This document shows positions 38,249 through 46,463 of a DNA stretch of 64,000 nt, piece after piece; the first letter of the stretch is position 1; the number at the start of each line of letters is the position of its first letter. Under the pieces are notes generated by a model. It was not told the DNA's origin. It ran no database searches and saw nothing but the letters and a program-made list of their open reading frames with translations. A program made the translations under genes and the position numbers. Source of the DNA: Pseudorhodoferax sp. Leaf265 (GTDB lineage Bacteria; Pseudomonadota; Gammaproteobacteria; Burkholderiales; Burkholderiaceae_C); the NCBI RefSeq assembly GCF_001422365.1, contig NZ_LMMT01000020.1, forward strand, positions 443-64,442, in the 5' to 3' direction.

Positions 38249-38605
38249 ATGGTGCACACCATGAAGAGTGAGTCGCAGGTTGGCAAGGCCAGTCGCAGGC
38301 AGCACGACTTGGCCTTCAAGCGGGACCTTGTACAGCAGTGCCTGGAGCCGGGCGCGTCGGTGTCGGCCATCGCGCTGCGAAGTGGCGTCAACGCCAACAT
38401 GCTGTTCAAGTGGCGCCGAGACCATCTTCGGCATCGAGCCGTCCGTCGGCAGCAACAGCGACAGCTATCGGAACGCGTCCGCCGCGTCATTCGCCGGGCA
38501 GGCGGTAGAGAAAGATCGGCTTCATCGTCGCAGCCAAAGGAGCGTCGCGATACGTGGCCGGTAGGAACCGAACGCCTGGTGCTCCGCACCAGAAGCCGTT
38601 CCTGA
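38249..38605 (+). pseudogene. IS66-type TnpA remnant
   Basis: The first 61 codons encode a transposase helix-turn-helix protein: HDLAFKRDLVQQCLEPGASV, then GVNANMLFKWRRDHLR. This is the IS66 TnpA / IS3 OrfA type of Tnp_1 domain, related to but clearly different from the intact TnpA at 44031. After about 38431 homology stops and the frame is Arg/Ser-rich. No TnpB or TnpC follows, so this is a fragment of a lost element. Confidence 0.7.
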
Positions 38606-38657
38606 AGGGCTCCCACCGCTGCAGAGTGTCGGCGTCGTTGGCGACGGTCTCCCTCAT
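38487..38657 (-). CDS. possible small protein, start unclear
   Basis: 56 codons from ATG 38657 (MRETVANDADTLQRWEPF ... FLYRLPGE). The same frame is open upstream to about 38754 and there contains a CxxC pair (KCSVCGAIY), so the real protein may be longer and have lost its start. Codon use looks coding. It overlaps the IS66 remnant on the other strand and follows the antitoxin-like gene. Confidence 0.35.
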   Translation of the reverse strand: MRETVANDADTLQRWEPFRNGFWCGAPGVRFLPATYRDAPLAATMKPIFLYRLPGE

Positions 38658-38819
38658 AACGACGGCATAGATGGCGCCACAGACACTGCACTTGGCGAGC
38701 GGCCTCTCGGGAGTCGGTGCATCATGGAGGCATTCTGCGGCAGCGGCGCATTAGTGAGCCTGCGAACTGGCCGCCACCTGCCGACGAACGGTGCATTCAG
38801 TTCGTCAGGGAGACATCGA

Positions 38820-39290
38820 TCAGTGTGCGTCAGCCGTTGCAAGCGCCAAGATGCGGCTGCCAGGCATACCTTGCTCAAGCGCGATGCGGGGCGTCGTGCC
38901 GTTGAGGGCCATCAAAGGCGTTTCTAAGAAAGACAGAAGCCGCCAGCCGTCATGGGTACCGAGGCACTCCGCCAGCGGTTGCAGCAACGGCCAGATCTCC
39001 GGCTCAAATTGCCAGCTTGGCAGTTTGAAGCCGCGCCGAAGGTTCGAAACGCCAATGCAGCGACCCGCTTTGATCCAGGCGTTGATCGTCACGCGGCTCA
39101 TGCCTGCACGCTTTGCTGCTTCATCCATGGTGATCATGTCCACGGCTCCCATTCGATCGCGCCGAAACTTCGCGCCTGACCGTAAAAGCGCTTCGGATTG
39201 GGCCGTCGAGGCATAGACGTCGGCTGCCGCACCGCGCAGCTCATGGTGGCTTCCGGGAGGACTTGGCGACGTGAGGGAGCGAGGCTTCAT
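38820..39290 (-). CDS. antitoxin-like DNA-binding protein
   Basis: 156 residues. Middle: SEALLRSGAKFRRDRM then MITMDEAAKRAGMSRVTINAWIKAG (about 52-76), a helix-turn-helix of the excisionase type. C-terminal part: 'GWRLLSFLETPLMALNG' and TTPRIALEQG (about 117-141), matching the C-terminal toxin-binding fold of Xre/MbcA/ParS antitoxins (W-x3-FL...P...L-G-x-TP-x2-AL-x2-G). Such proteins normally sit just before a RES-domain NAD-depleting toxin. No RES gene is visible; the downstream space holds an IS66 remnant and a partial frame. It may be an orphan. Confidence 0.75.
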   Translation of the reverse strand: MKPRSLTSPSPPGSHHELRGAAADVYASTAQSEALLRSGAKFRRDRMGAVDMITMDEAAKRAGMSRVTINAWIKAGRCIGVSNLRRGFKLPSWQFEPEIWPLLQPLAECLGTHDGWRLLSFLETPLMALNGTTPRIALEQGMPGSRILALATADAH

Positions 39291-39419
39291 GTCTGATCCG
39301 GGCTCTCTGCAATTGCTTTGAAGAAAAGCGACGACGGCACAGTCTACCGACGATCGAACCAGTCGCGCACTCAGCTCCGCAGCGAGCGCTGCATCGCGTC
39401 GGACGTACCTCGTGCTTGT

Positions 39420-39706
39420 CTAGTGAAAATCCCTTGACGTCGTCTCGAGCCCCCAAGCAACGGCGTCAGATCCGCCAGCCTGTGCCCAACCAAGTTCTTG
39501 ACGCCGTCCTGCAGCTGCCACTGCCCGTAGACCGCAAGCAACCGCGCGCGTAACACCTCGGCCCTCTGCTTCTCCGTCAACGTGGGCCAGACGATGACCT
39601 GTACGTTGCCGGTCACATCTTCCAGTGAAATGAAGACGACGCCCTTGGCCGTCTCCGGTTGCTGTCGCACCGTGACGATGCCGGCGTAGCGCACGAAGCG
39701 TGCCAT
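39420..39706 (-). pseudogene. dnaE2: C-terminal fragment of error-prone DNA polymerase
   Basis: About 95 codons of the OB-fold end of DnaE2: RFVRYAGIVTVRQQPETAKG, 'FISLEDVTGNVQVIVWP' and HRLADLTPLLGG, then after a one-base shift in a G run (about 39450) LETTSRDFH and a stop. Typical DnaE2 proteins end in SRDFH. The remaining 950 or so residues are absent; the sequence upstream is an unrelated plus-strand membrane protein gene. The fragment cannot be functional. Confidence 0.85.
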
Positions 39707-39727
39707 CAAGCATCCCACATTGGACGC

Positions 39728-40039
39728 ATGCTGTGGGACGTTCTCGTCGTCGGCAGCCTTGGACTGGGTCTGCCTGCCTTCGTAGGTGCCGTCGCCGCCT
39801 TCCGGCTCGGTCGTCCAGTGCTTCTCCACTGGGTGCTCTTCGTTGTGACTGCCTTGCTCTGCAGCCTCGTTGTACTGCCCTGGCTTCACGACGGCCTGAG
39901 ATTTGGCCGAGCCATCGAGTCCAAGGCCCGGCCGTGGTGGCGATATGGCGCGGAACTCGCCTTGCTGGTGGCTTCGCTTGCTGCGTTGAAGTCGTCCAAA
40001 CAGAAAGCTAGGTGCCTAGTCAGGCAAGTCAACTCATGA
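39728..40039 (+). CDS. small membrane protein
   Basis: 103 residues from ATG 39728. Three hydrophobic segments (about 5-24, 33-53 and 75-91), basic residues between them ('RFGRAIESKARPWWR') and at the C-terminus. No family recognised. No strong ribosome binding site before the ATG. Confidence 0.6.
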   Translation: MLWDVLVVGSLGLGLPAFVGAVAAFRLGRPVLLHWVLFVVTALLCSLVVLPWLHDGLRFGRAIESKARPWWRYGAELALLVASLAALKSSKQKARCLVRQVNS

Positions 40040-40153
40040 CAAGCCGAAGACGGCACGCGCACGGTGGGCGTGTGGCGCAACGGGCGGTTCCGGCCCTGCC
40101 GAACCCGCGAGTAGACGCTGCATACGGCGCTCTCAAGCACCAAGGCTTACCGC

Positions 40154-40615
40154 ATGGAAGAAGCGCAACAGGTCCGTGCACTGCTGAAGCGCTATCCGTC
40201 GATGTTCAAGTCGCCGGAACTGCTCGACGTCTACGCAGGATGGGTTCCGCCGCTCGTCACGCTGTGCGCTGAAATCGACGACTTGGTTGCAGACCAGTCG
40301 TTCGTTTTCCAGTTCATTCAGATCAAGAAGAAGCTCGGGCAGTGCCGCATCCACTTCGTCCTTGAGCAGCGTCGTTCCGACCTGCGGACCGATGGCGCGC
40401 TCGAGAAGCTGGATCGTTGCAAGAAGAGCGTTCAGCAGTGTGTGGAAGCGGCCCAGTCTTCGTGCGCGTCGCGATGCCTGGTGTGTGGTCGCACCCCGGC
40501 GCCTCCCGACCGCCTGATGCCCACGCCGCTCTGCAAGATGCACAGGCGGTCTGAACATCTACGCGATCCGTGGTCCCTCGGGAAGATCCGCCTCGAGGGT
40601 CGAACGGACGCGTGA
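40154..40615 (+). CDS. hypothetical protein with Cys pair
   Basis: 153 residues, mostly helical up to residue 110 (QVRALLKRYPSMFKSPEL, then 'FQFIQIKKKLGQCRIHFVLEQ'), followed by SRCLVCGRTPAPPDRLMP, a CxxC that with Cys/His further on could bind zinc. It starts at ATG 40154 and ends just before the IS30 at 40644. Not recognised. Confidence 0.65.
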   Translation: MEEAQQVRALLKRYPSMFKSPELLDVYAGWVPPLVTLCAEIDDLVADQSFVFQFIQIKKKLGQCRIHFVLEQRRSDLRTDGALEKLDRCKKSVQQCVEAAQSSCASRCLVCGRTPAPPDRLMPTPLCKMHRRSEHLRDPWSLGKIRLEGRTDA

Positions 40616-40643
40616 ATTTGTTGGCGCGCCGTTGAGCAGAGGA

Positions 40644-41771
40644 GGCGGCTTCAAAGCCCAAGTGCAACAGTTGGATGTTTCAACTTGCATTGCCATGAAG
40701 GTCCTTGAAAAGAACTTCAACGGGCGTGCACCAGCCAAGCGTCTTGCGAGGTCGGGTGTTGAGCTCCCAGGCGATGTGATCGAGTTCGCGTTGGGAGTGC
40801 ACGCTCAGGTCGGTGCCCTTGGGCAAGTACTGCCGGATCAAACCGTTCGTGTTTTCACAGATGCCGCGCTGCCACGGACTGTGCGGGTCGGCGAAGTAGA
40901 TCTTCAGCCCCGTGCTCTCTGCGAGCTTCTTGTGCAGCGCCATCTCCTTTCCCTGGTCGTAGGTCAGCGTCTTGCGCGCCTGGGGCGGCAGCGGCGAGAA
41001 CGCCTGCTCGAATCCATGCAGTGCGTCCAATGCAGTGCTGCCGTCGACCTTGACCAGCATGACGAACAGCGTTTTTCGGCACACCAGCGTGCCCACTGCC
41101 GACTGGTTGCGCGCGCCCTTGATGAGATCGCCCTCCCAGTGCCCAGGCATGAGCCTGTCGTTCGCCTCAGGCGGGCGCACGTGGATGCTGACGATGTCTT
41201 GCAGCGCGCCGCGGCGACCAGTTCCGCGCGCATGCGGTCTGCGCGCACCACGGGCCTGGCGCAAAAGCGCCACGAGTTCGCGCCGCAGCTGGCCCCGGGG
41301 CGCAGCGTAGATGGCGGTGTAGATGGTCTCGTGCGAGGCTTGCAAGGCGACTTGTTCCGGGTGCTCTTTGTGCAGCGTAGCGGCAATCTGTTCCGGCGAA
41401 AGCTTGCGCTCAAGAAGGCTGCGCACACGTGCCCACAACGCCCCTGCGCGGTGCAACTTGCGTTCAGGACAGGCCTGTTGACGAACCCGGCGCGCTCGAA
41501 CTCCTGCGCGCTGCGCGTTGTAGCCGCCAGCCACGCGCGGACGCCCCATCCACGGTTGTTCGACCTCGGGGCGCCAGCCATTGCGGCGCAACTCGCGCGT
41601 GATCGTGCTGGGGGCTCGCTCAAGACCCAAGGCTATTGCGCGAGCGCTGTGGCCCTCCATCTTCATCGCCATGATCATTCCGCGCCCTTCCGCGCTCAGC
41701 TGGCTGTAAGTCCTTGTCATGCAGTTCCTCCGCAGAAGCGAAAAGTGTTGCACTTCGCGCTTGAATCCGCC
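40644..41771 (-). mobile_element. IS30-family element
   Basis: 1128 bp. Imperfect inverted repeats of about 26 bp: GGCGGCTTCAAAG at the left and GGCGGATTCAAGC at the right (minus), both running into AGTGCAACA. Flanked by a 3-bp duplication GGA (40641-40643 and 41772-41774). Different from the IS30 at 30805 in size, transposase and repeats. Confidence 0.9.
40680..41720 (-). CDS. IS30-family transposase
   Basis: 346 residues from ATG 41720. DNA-binding part YSQLSAEGRGMIMAMK, then ARAIALGLERAPSTITREL; catalytic part PGHWEGDLIKGARNQSAVG, 'LTYDQGKEMALHKKL' and PHSPWQRGICENTNGLIRQY carrying the DDE triad. Normal length for IS30 and apparently intact. The frame runs open upstream of the ATG but that part lies beyond the element. 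Confidence 0.96.
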   Translation of the reverse strand: MTRTYSQLSAEGRGMIMAMKMEGHSARAIALGLERAPSTITRELRRNGWRPEVEQPWMGRPRVAGGYNAQRAGVRARRVRQQACPERKLHRAGALWARVRSLLERKLSPEQIAATLHKEHPEQVALQASHETIYTAIYAAPRGQLRRELVALLRQARGARRPHARGTGRRGALQDIVSIHVRPPEANDRLMPGHWEGDLIKGARNQSAVGTLVCRKTLFVMLVKVDGSTALDALHGFEQAFSPLPPQARKTLTYDQGKEMALHKKLAESTGLKIYFADPHSPWQRGICENTNGLIRQYLPKGTDLSVHSQRELDHIAWELNTRPRKTLGWCTPVEVLFKDLHGNAS

Positions 41772-41846
41772 GGACCTCAAAACTTGCACACGTGGCGCGA
41801 AACCGCGGACGAATCTACGATCGGAGTTCTGGAGAGGCTCGCGCTG

Positions 41847-42308
41847 ATGAAAAATCGTCTTCTCACGCCGTACCGTGTTGGCCCGTCTGCCAAGGCGATC
41901 GGGGGGCGCAGTGACACGGTTCTCGTCCCCACATTCGCCATGCCCATGCCCCGCTGCCTGGAGGTGGCAGCAGCAGTGAAGTCGCGTGGTGCAACGCCCC
42001 TGCTTCTGTGGACGCTCCGCCAACCGTGGCCTCACATGGAGGTGGTCGACCGCATTTACGAGCTGGGCGGCGAGCTGCTCGCACTCGACGAGCGCTTCGC
42101 CGAACGCCCATCGAACGACGAAGAGCTGCTTGCAGCGGTGACCGAGGCGCTCGACGAAAGAGTCCCGATGCCAAGCGGCCCCGCGTCGAAGCGGGCGCGC
42201 GGATCGCGACCGGCCACCAGAGATCAAGTTCCGGATCTGACGCCCAAAGAGCGCAAGCAGTTTCTGGCGGCGATCTACTCGCCGAGGCGCATCGACGACG
42301 CAGGGTGA
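41847..42308 (+). CDS. hypothetical protein next to IS30
   Basis: 153 residues from ATG 41847, with GGAGAGG about 11 bases upstream. Alpha/beta N-terminal part (TVLVPTFAMPMPRCLEVAAA, then 'GATPLLLWTLRQPWPHMEV') and a charged C-terminus ending TPKERKQFLAAIYSPRR. The frame is open upstream to the IS30 at 41771, so the original gene may have begun before the insertion. Not recognised. Confidence 0.6.
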   Translation: MKNRLLTPYRVGPSAKAIGGRSDTVLVPTFAMPMPRCLEVAAAVKSRGATPLLLWTLRQPWPHMEVVDRIYELGGELLALDERFAERPSNDEELLAAVTEALDERVPMPSGPASKRARGSRPATRDQVPDLTPKERKQFLAAIYSPRRIDDAG

Positions 42309-42356
42309 CTCAGAACATGCGAGCGCCTCCTCCACCACACCGAATTGGTTGATCCC

Positions 42357-42617
42357 ATGGCAGGACACTTTGAACCACCGCCGCCAGGCTATCGTGAGAA
42401 GTTCAGGGGCGTGGCGCTACTTGAGATGCACGCCATGGCAGAGGCCTGGTCCGAGTTCACTGCAATGCTCGATCAGAACCCGAACTACATCCACCAGGTG
42501 CTGGACTGGTTCTGTGCCGACGACCAGGTGGACTACTTCATCTACAAGCGCGCACACGACATTGCTCGCGCCGTTCGTGCGCGACGCGCCGCGTCGCAGC
42601 ACGCCGATGGCGTGTAG
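42357..42617 (+). CDS. small hypothetical protein
   Basis: 86 residues from ATG 42357 (MAGHFEPPPPGYREK). Helical, with MAEAWSEFTAMLDQNPNYI and 'VDYFIYKRAHDIARAV'. 48 bp after the preceding gene, likely the same transcript. Not recognised. Confidence 0.6.
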   Translation: MAGHFEPPPPGYREKFRGVALLEMHAMAEAWSEFTAMLDQNPNYIHQVLDWFCADDQVDYFIYKRAHDIARAVRARRAASQHADGV

Positions 42618-42733
42618 CTGCAAACCGTCGCTAGCGATCGCCACGTGGCTTGCGACGGGAAACCTTCGCGCTCATGGCTCTGTGCGCCTGAGCACCGCCG
42701 GTTTGGTGGCATTGAAACCCCTCGCGCGCGAGC

Positions 42734-43192
42734 GTGGAGAACAACGGACGCTGCGATTGCTACATATGTTCGACCGCGCGGAAGCTTTCTATCAAAAACC
42801 CGTTGCGCGTGGCGCTGACGCCGATTTGCGAGCCGCGTTCCATAGCGCGCCGAGCGAATGCCTTGGTCGTGTTGGCGGAGGCTGGGTCAACCGAGGTCCA
42901 GTTCGAGCATCTTCCCTCCTCGCTGGATCGCGGCCGTCTCGTCCGTCCCGCGTCAACCAAGATCATCAACTTGTAGAAAGTCTCGGGAAGCGCGCAAGCT
43001 CACGTGCATTGACCTTCTTGTCCAAGCGCTTGTTCACAAGCGACCAGTTCAGAAGGAGTTGCGCCGCGTATCGAGCTGGCGATTTCATCCACGCTAGACA
43101 GGCTTTACTCCGAGCTGACGTGCAAGGATCTCTCCGCGCTGACTCGCAAGCTCATGCAAAGCCTCAAGCGAGCCGGGCGCCAGCCTTGTTGA
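42734..43192 (+). pseudogene. probable degenerate coding region
   Basis: Coding-like sequence shifts frame twice. A GTG-started frame 42734-42976 encodes 80 residues (CDCYICSTARKLSIKN ... VRPASTKIINL). Then another frame carries LTCIDLLVQALVHKRPVQKE and a third RIELAISSTLDRLYSELTCK, then DLSALTRKLMQSLKRAG to a stop at about 43192. The last two read as one helical protein broken by a one-base shift near 43068. No family recognised. Confidence 0.3.
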
Positions 43193-43560
43193 GCTTCCAC
43201 CGGTTGTCGGTTGAGCTTGAGAAAGCGGGTTGACGAAGGCGGAAAGCATTCCCCCTGCTGAAGGGCAGCTTGCGATGACAGTTGTTCCGAACCGGTTGAA
43301 CTCGAAGCCATGACTTGATGCTAGCGGACGCAAGACCAGGTGGACAAGATTCAATTCCCTCACCAGGGACGGAAGCCTAGCTTTGCCTAAGCGAAAACTG
43401 GCCGCCGACGAATCGCAGGAGGCCACAAACAAATTCCACTTCGCCAAAGGGTTTTAGACATGAAGAATTCCATTCCCACAAGCTGTGGCGCAGACCATGG
43501 CAAAAAGGAATCAGCGGACGCCCGCTCATTGACATAGTTGAGCAGACGATCCGCAACGGC
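43193..43560. other. 368-bp region, doubtful frames only
   Basis: A minus-strand frame of 117 codons (43447 to 43094) reaches into it but has weak coding character. An ATG at 43460 opens a 25-codon plus-strand frame (MKNSIPTSCGADHGKK) that may be the broken beginning of the next gene. Confidence 0.3.
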
Positions 43561-43911
43561 GTGGCAGCTCTCTACGCGCTCGTCGAGCTGGCCGACGACT
43601 ACGAAGCGGAGAACGGCATCCTTTGCGCCCAGAAAAATCTTCGTTACGCGGGAACGCACCGCTTCGTCGTGCTGCATGACCTTGGAGATCCAAGCCAAGC
43701 GAGAGCCGCTCCCGACATCGAGCGGCATCGCAAGGACTCTTTCACCGAGGATGCCGTGCATGCGCTTCGAATGGCAAGGTCGGCCATCCAAATGCTCGCG
43801 CTTTCGGGTTCGCAGTACGAGCAGAAGATGGCAGCACAGGCCGATGGACCCGTCAGATCGCTACAAGTCCCTGACCATGACTGGATCCGAGGTGGTAGCG
43901 AGGCTCCATGA
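43561..43911 (+). CDS. hypothetical protein, 5' end possibly frameshifted
   Basis: 116 residues from GTG 43561; the same frame is open well upstream (PLIDIVEQTIRNG precedes the GTG) but has no ATG. A short frame from ATG 43460 ends in TAG at 43535, at the point where this frame starts to look coding, so a frameshift is likely. Sequence: ALYALVELADDYEAENG, AGTHRFVVLHDLGDPS, EDAVHALRMARSAIQML. Not recognised. Confidence 0.45.
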   Translation: MAALYALVELADDYEAENGILCAQKNLRYAGTHRFVVLHDLGDPSQARAAPDIERHRKDSFTEDAVHALRMARSAIQMLALSGSQYEQKMAAQADGPVRSLQVPDHDWIRGGSEAP

Positions 43912-44030
43912 GCCGGGCTTGGCAAGTCAACCAAACAACATGGCGACGATGCGTAACCGTCCGGTCAACTCATCTTGAATTCGCCGCGCGCAACGGCAAG
44001 GATCACGTCCACGTAACTTAGGTGGACACG

Positions 44031-44381
44031 ATGGCAAGCGAGAAGACAGACACGCGCAGGCGGTACAGCGCGACAGTGAAGGCGCAGGTTGTCGCCGAGT
44101 GCGGCAAGCCTGGGGCATCAGTGGCCAAGGTCGCCATGGCGCATGGCATCAACGCCAACGTCGTGCACCGCTGGCGGCAACAGGCTCGTGAGGGCAAGGC
44201 GCAGGCGCCCGCTACAACAGGCGAATTCATCGCGTTGCCGCTTGCCATGGCGGAAGTGCCCGCAGTAGCGCCAGCGGACATCCGCGTCGAGCTACGCCGC
44301 GGCGCGGTCACGATGAGCGTCAGTTGGCCGCCCAGCGCAGCGGCGGATTTCGCCGCGTGGACCCGCGAGTTGCTGCGGTGA
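44031..44381 (+). CDS. tnpA: IS66 TnpA
   Basis: 116 residues from ATG 44031, with AGGTGG 6 bases upstream. Tnp_1 helix-turn-helix (RRYSATVKAQVVAECGKPGA, then GINANVVHRWRQQAREG) and a beta tail ending in the VRxxxWPxS-like 'MSVSWPPSAAADFAAW'. Accessory DNA-binding protein of the element. Stop overlaps the tnpB start. Confidence 0.93.
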   Translation: MASEKTDTRRRYSATVKAQVVAECGKPGASVAKVAMAHGINANVVHRWRQQAREGKAQAPATTGEFIALPLAMAEVPAVAPADIRVELRRGAVTMSVSWPPSAAADFAAWTRELLR

Positions 44382-44707
44382 TCCGGGTGGATGCGATCTG
44401 GCTCGCCTGCGAGCCAATGGATATGCGTGTTGGCACACAGACAGCGCTGGGCCGCGTGGTGAAGGTCTTTGGCGAAGCGCGGCCCCACCATGCCTACCTG
44501 TTTGCCAACCGGCGGGCCAATCGCATGAAGGCATTGGTGCACGATGGCATTGGCGTGTGGCTGGCGGCCAGACAGCTGAGCGTGGGCCGCTTCGTCTGGC
44601 CCAAGGACGGCAGCACGCTGGCCCTGACTCGGGCGCAGTTGGAGGCGCTGGTGCTGGGCCTGCCCTGGCAACGCATTGGCCAAGCCGGTGTGATCGCGCT
44701 GGTCTGA
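44378..44707 (+). CDS. tnpB: IS66 TnpB (Orf2)
   Basis: 109 residues from GTG 44378, which overlaps the tnpA stop (GTGA). Contains IWLACEPMDMRVGTQTAL, 'HHAYLFANRRANRMKALVHD' and FVWPKDGSTLALTRAQLEAL, the hallmark blocks of the IS66 Orf2 family (usual D-M-R-x-G / F-x-N-R-R / W-P). Required for transposition; mechanism not fully known. Confidence 0.95.
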   Translation: MIRVDAIWLACEPMDMRVGTQTALGRVVKVFGEARPHHAYLFANRRANRMKALVHDGIGVWLAARQLSVGRFVWPKDGSTLALTRAQLEALVLGLPWQRIGQAGVIALV

Positions 44708-44767
44708 GCCGTCCATTGCGGACAGTGCTGATGGCGCTGTGCGGGTGGCGCTGGCAGCATCACCGTC

Positions 44768-46411
44768 GTGATGAACAGCAGCAACGGCCACGTCATTGAT
44801 CCAGCCTTCGCGGGTATGAGCTTCGCCGACGTATGTTCGTTGGCCCAAAGGCAGCAAGCGCAGATCAAGCACATCAGCGCTCTGAACGCCAAGATGGCCC
44901 ACGAAGTGGCCGTGCTCAAGCGGCTGAAGTTCGCCGCCACGTCGGAGCGTTTCGGTCCCGAGCAAAGGAGCCTGCTGGAGGAAGCCATCGACGAGGACTT
45001 GGAAGCGCTAGACCGGAAGATCGGCAAGCTCCAGCTGCCGGCCAAGGAGCCAGGCGAGAAGCGCACGCCCAAGCGCCAGGCGTTGCCGGCCAACCTGCCG
45101 CGCCGAGACGTCCAGCACGAACCCGAAAGGACTATCTGCGTGACGCCGGGTTGCGGCTGCCAGATGAAACGCATAGGCGAAGACGTGTCCGAGAAACTCG
45201 ACTACGAGCCTGGACGCTTCAGTGTGGAGCGCCACGTGAGAGGCAAATGGTCCTGCACCAAATGCCAGACGCTGGTCCAAGCAGCTGTACCGGCCTGCGT
45301 CATCGACAAGGGACTCGCCACGGCCGGCCTGATGGCGCATGTGGCGGTTGCCAAGTACATCGACCACCAGCCGCTGTACCGCCAAGAAGCCGTCCTCGGG
45401 CGCGCAGGCTTTGCCGTGGCACGCTCCACGCAGGCCGAGTGGATCGGCGCCATCGGTGTGGAACTGGCGCCGCTGGTGCAGGCTATGCGCGATGATCTGC
45501 TGGGCCGCCGCGTGCTGCATGCCGACGAGACGCCGGTGGCCATGCTCAAGCCGGCCAGCCAACGCGATGGCAAGACCCACCGGGCGTACCTGTGGAGCTA
45601 CTGCACCACGGCATGGGACGACATCAACGCCGTGGTCTTCGACTTCGCCGATAGCCGGGCCGGGCACAACGCGCGGCGCTTCCTGGGCATCTCTGAGGAC
45701 GGCAGCGGCGGGTGGCGCGGCACGTTAATCTGCGACGAGTACGCCGGCTACAAGCAACTCATGAACGCTGGCGTGACCGAGGCCGGTTGCCTGGCGCACG
45801 CCCGGCGCAAGTTCCACGAGCTGTGGGCCAACCATAGCAGCACGCTGGCCGAGCAAGCGCTCAAGCTGTTCGGCGCTCTGTACGACATCGAGCGCGAGAC
45901 CAAGGACTTGGATCGTGATGAACGGCTACGCATCCGCCAACTCAAGTCCAGGCCAGCAGCTGAATTGCTGCATGCTTGGCTGCTGGCCAACCGCCAGAAG
46001 GTGCCCGATGGCACGGCGACGGCCCGGGCCATCGACTACAGCCTCAAGCGCTGGGTGGCGCTCACGCGCTTCATTGCCGACGCCTACCTGGCGGCCGACA
46101 ACAACCGCATCGAGAACCTGATCCGGCCCACCGCGCTGGGCAGGAAGAACTGGCTGTTCGCCGGCAGCTTGCGCGCGGGTCAACGAGCCGCCGCCATCAT
46201 GAGCTTGCTGCACACCGCCCGGCTCAATGGGCATGAACCCTTTGCGTATCTGAAGAACGTCCTAGAACGCCTGCCAACGCAGCCAGCTTCGGCGCTGGCC
46301 GAACTGCTGCCGTATCGCTGGAAGTCAAACGTTCTGGAACGACGCTGGCCCGGCGCTTGCGAGCAACTCTCAACATCGGCCGCAGCCTTGCTGACGACTG
46401 TCAGGCCTTAG
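44768..46411 (+). CDS. tnpC: IS66 transposase TnpC
   Basis: 547 residues. N-terminal leucine-zipper region, zinc-finger block (CVTPGCGCQMKRIGEDVSEKL in outline, then WSCTKCQTLVQA), and the DDE core: VLHADETPVAMLKPAS, 'LICDEYAGYKQLMNAGV' with 'GCLAHARRKFHELW', and DNNRIENLIRPTALGRKNWL. C-terminal IS66_C domain 'LLHTARLNGHEPFAYLKNVL' is complete. Appears intact. Confidence 0.96.
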   Translation: MMNSSNGHVIDPAFAGMSFADVCSLAQRQQAQIKHISALNAKMAHEVAVLKRLKFAATSERFGPEQRSLLEEAIDEDLEALDRKIGKLQLPAKEPGEKRTPKRQALPANLPRRDVQHEPERTICVTPGCGCQMKRIGEDVSEKLDYEPGRFSVERHVRGKWSCTKCQTLVQAAVPACVIDKGLATAGLMAHVAVAKYIDHQPLYRQEAVLGRAGFAVARSTQAEWIGAIGVELAPLVQAMRDDLLGRRVLHADETPVAMLKPASQRDGKTHRAYLWSYCTTAWDDINAVVFDFADSRAGHNARRFLGISEDGSGGWRGTLICDEYAGYKQLMNAGVTEAGCLAHARRKFHELWANHSSTLAEQALKLFGALYDIERETKDLDRDERLRIRQLKSRPAAELLHAWLLANRQKVPDGTATARAIDYSLKRWVALTRFIADAYLAADNNRIENLIRPTALGRKNWLFAGSLRAGQRAAAIMSLLHTARLNGHEPFAYLKNVLERLPTQPASALAELLPYRWKSNVLERRWPGACEQLSTSAAALLTTVRP

Positions 46412-46463
46412 GCCAGCCCCCTACAATCTCGGCACTGGCCGCGTCTGGCCCCTCGGAGTCAGG

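Larger units (their letters stand above)
44013..46411 (+). mobile_element. IS66-family element (ends not fully resolved)
   Basis: Three genes tnpA-tnpB-tnpC in the usual order and spacing. GTAACTT at 44013 may be the left terminus (IS66 ends start with GTAA). No matching terminus was found between the tnpC stop and the next gene at 46464, so the right end may be truncated or degenerate; coordinates are approximate. Confidence 0.85.

Noticed and set aside
43387-43791. 134-codon minus-strand frame opposite the 43561 gene
   Set aside because: Reads fairly naturally, but the plus frame has better third-position G/C and typical helical sequence; only one is likely real.
44013-44019. GTAACTT as IS66 left end
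   Set aside because: Kept only as an approximate boundary because no matching right end was found.
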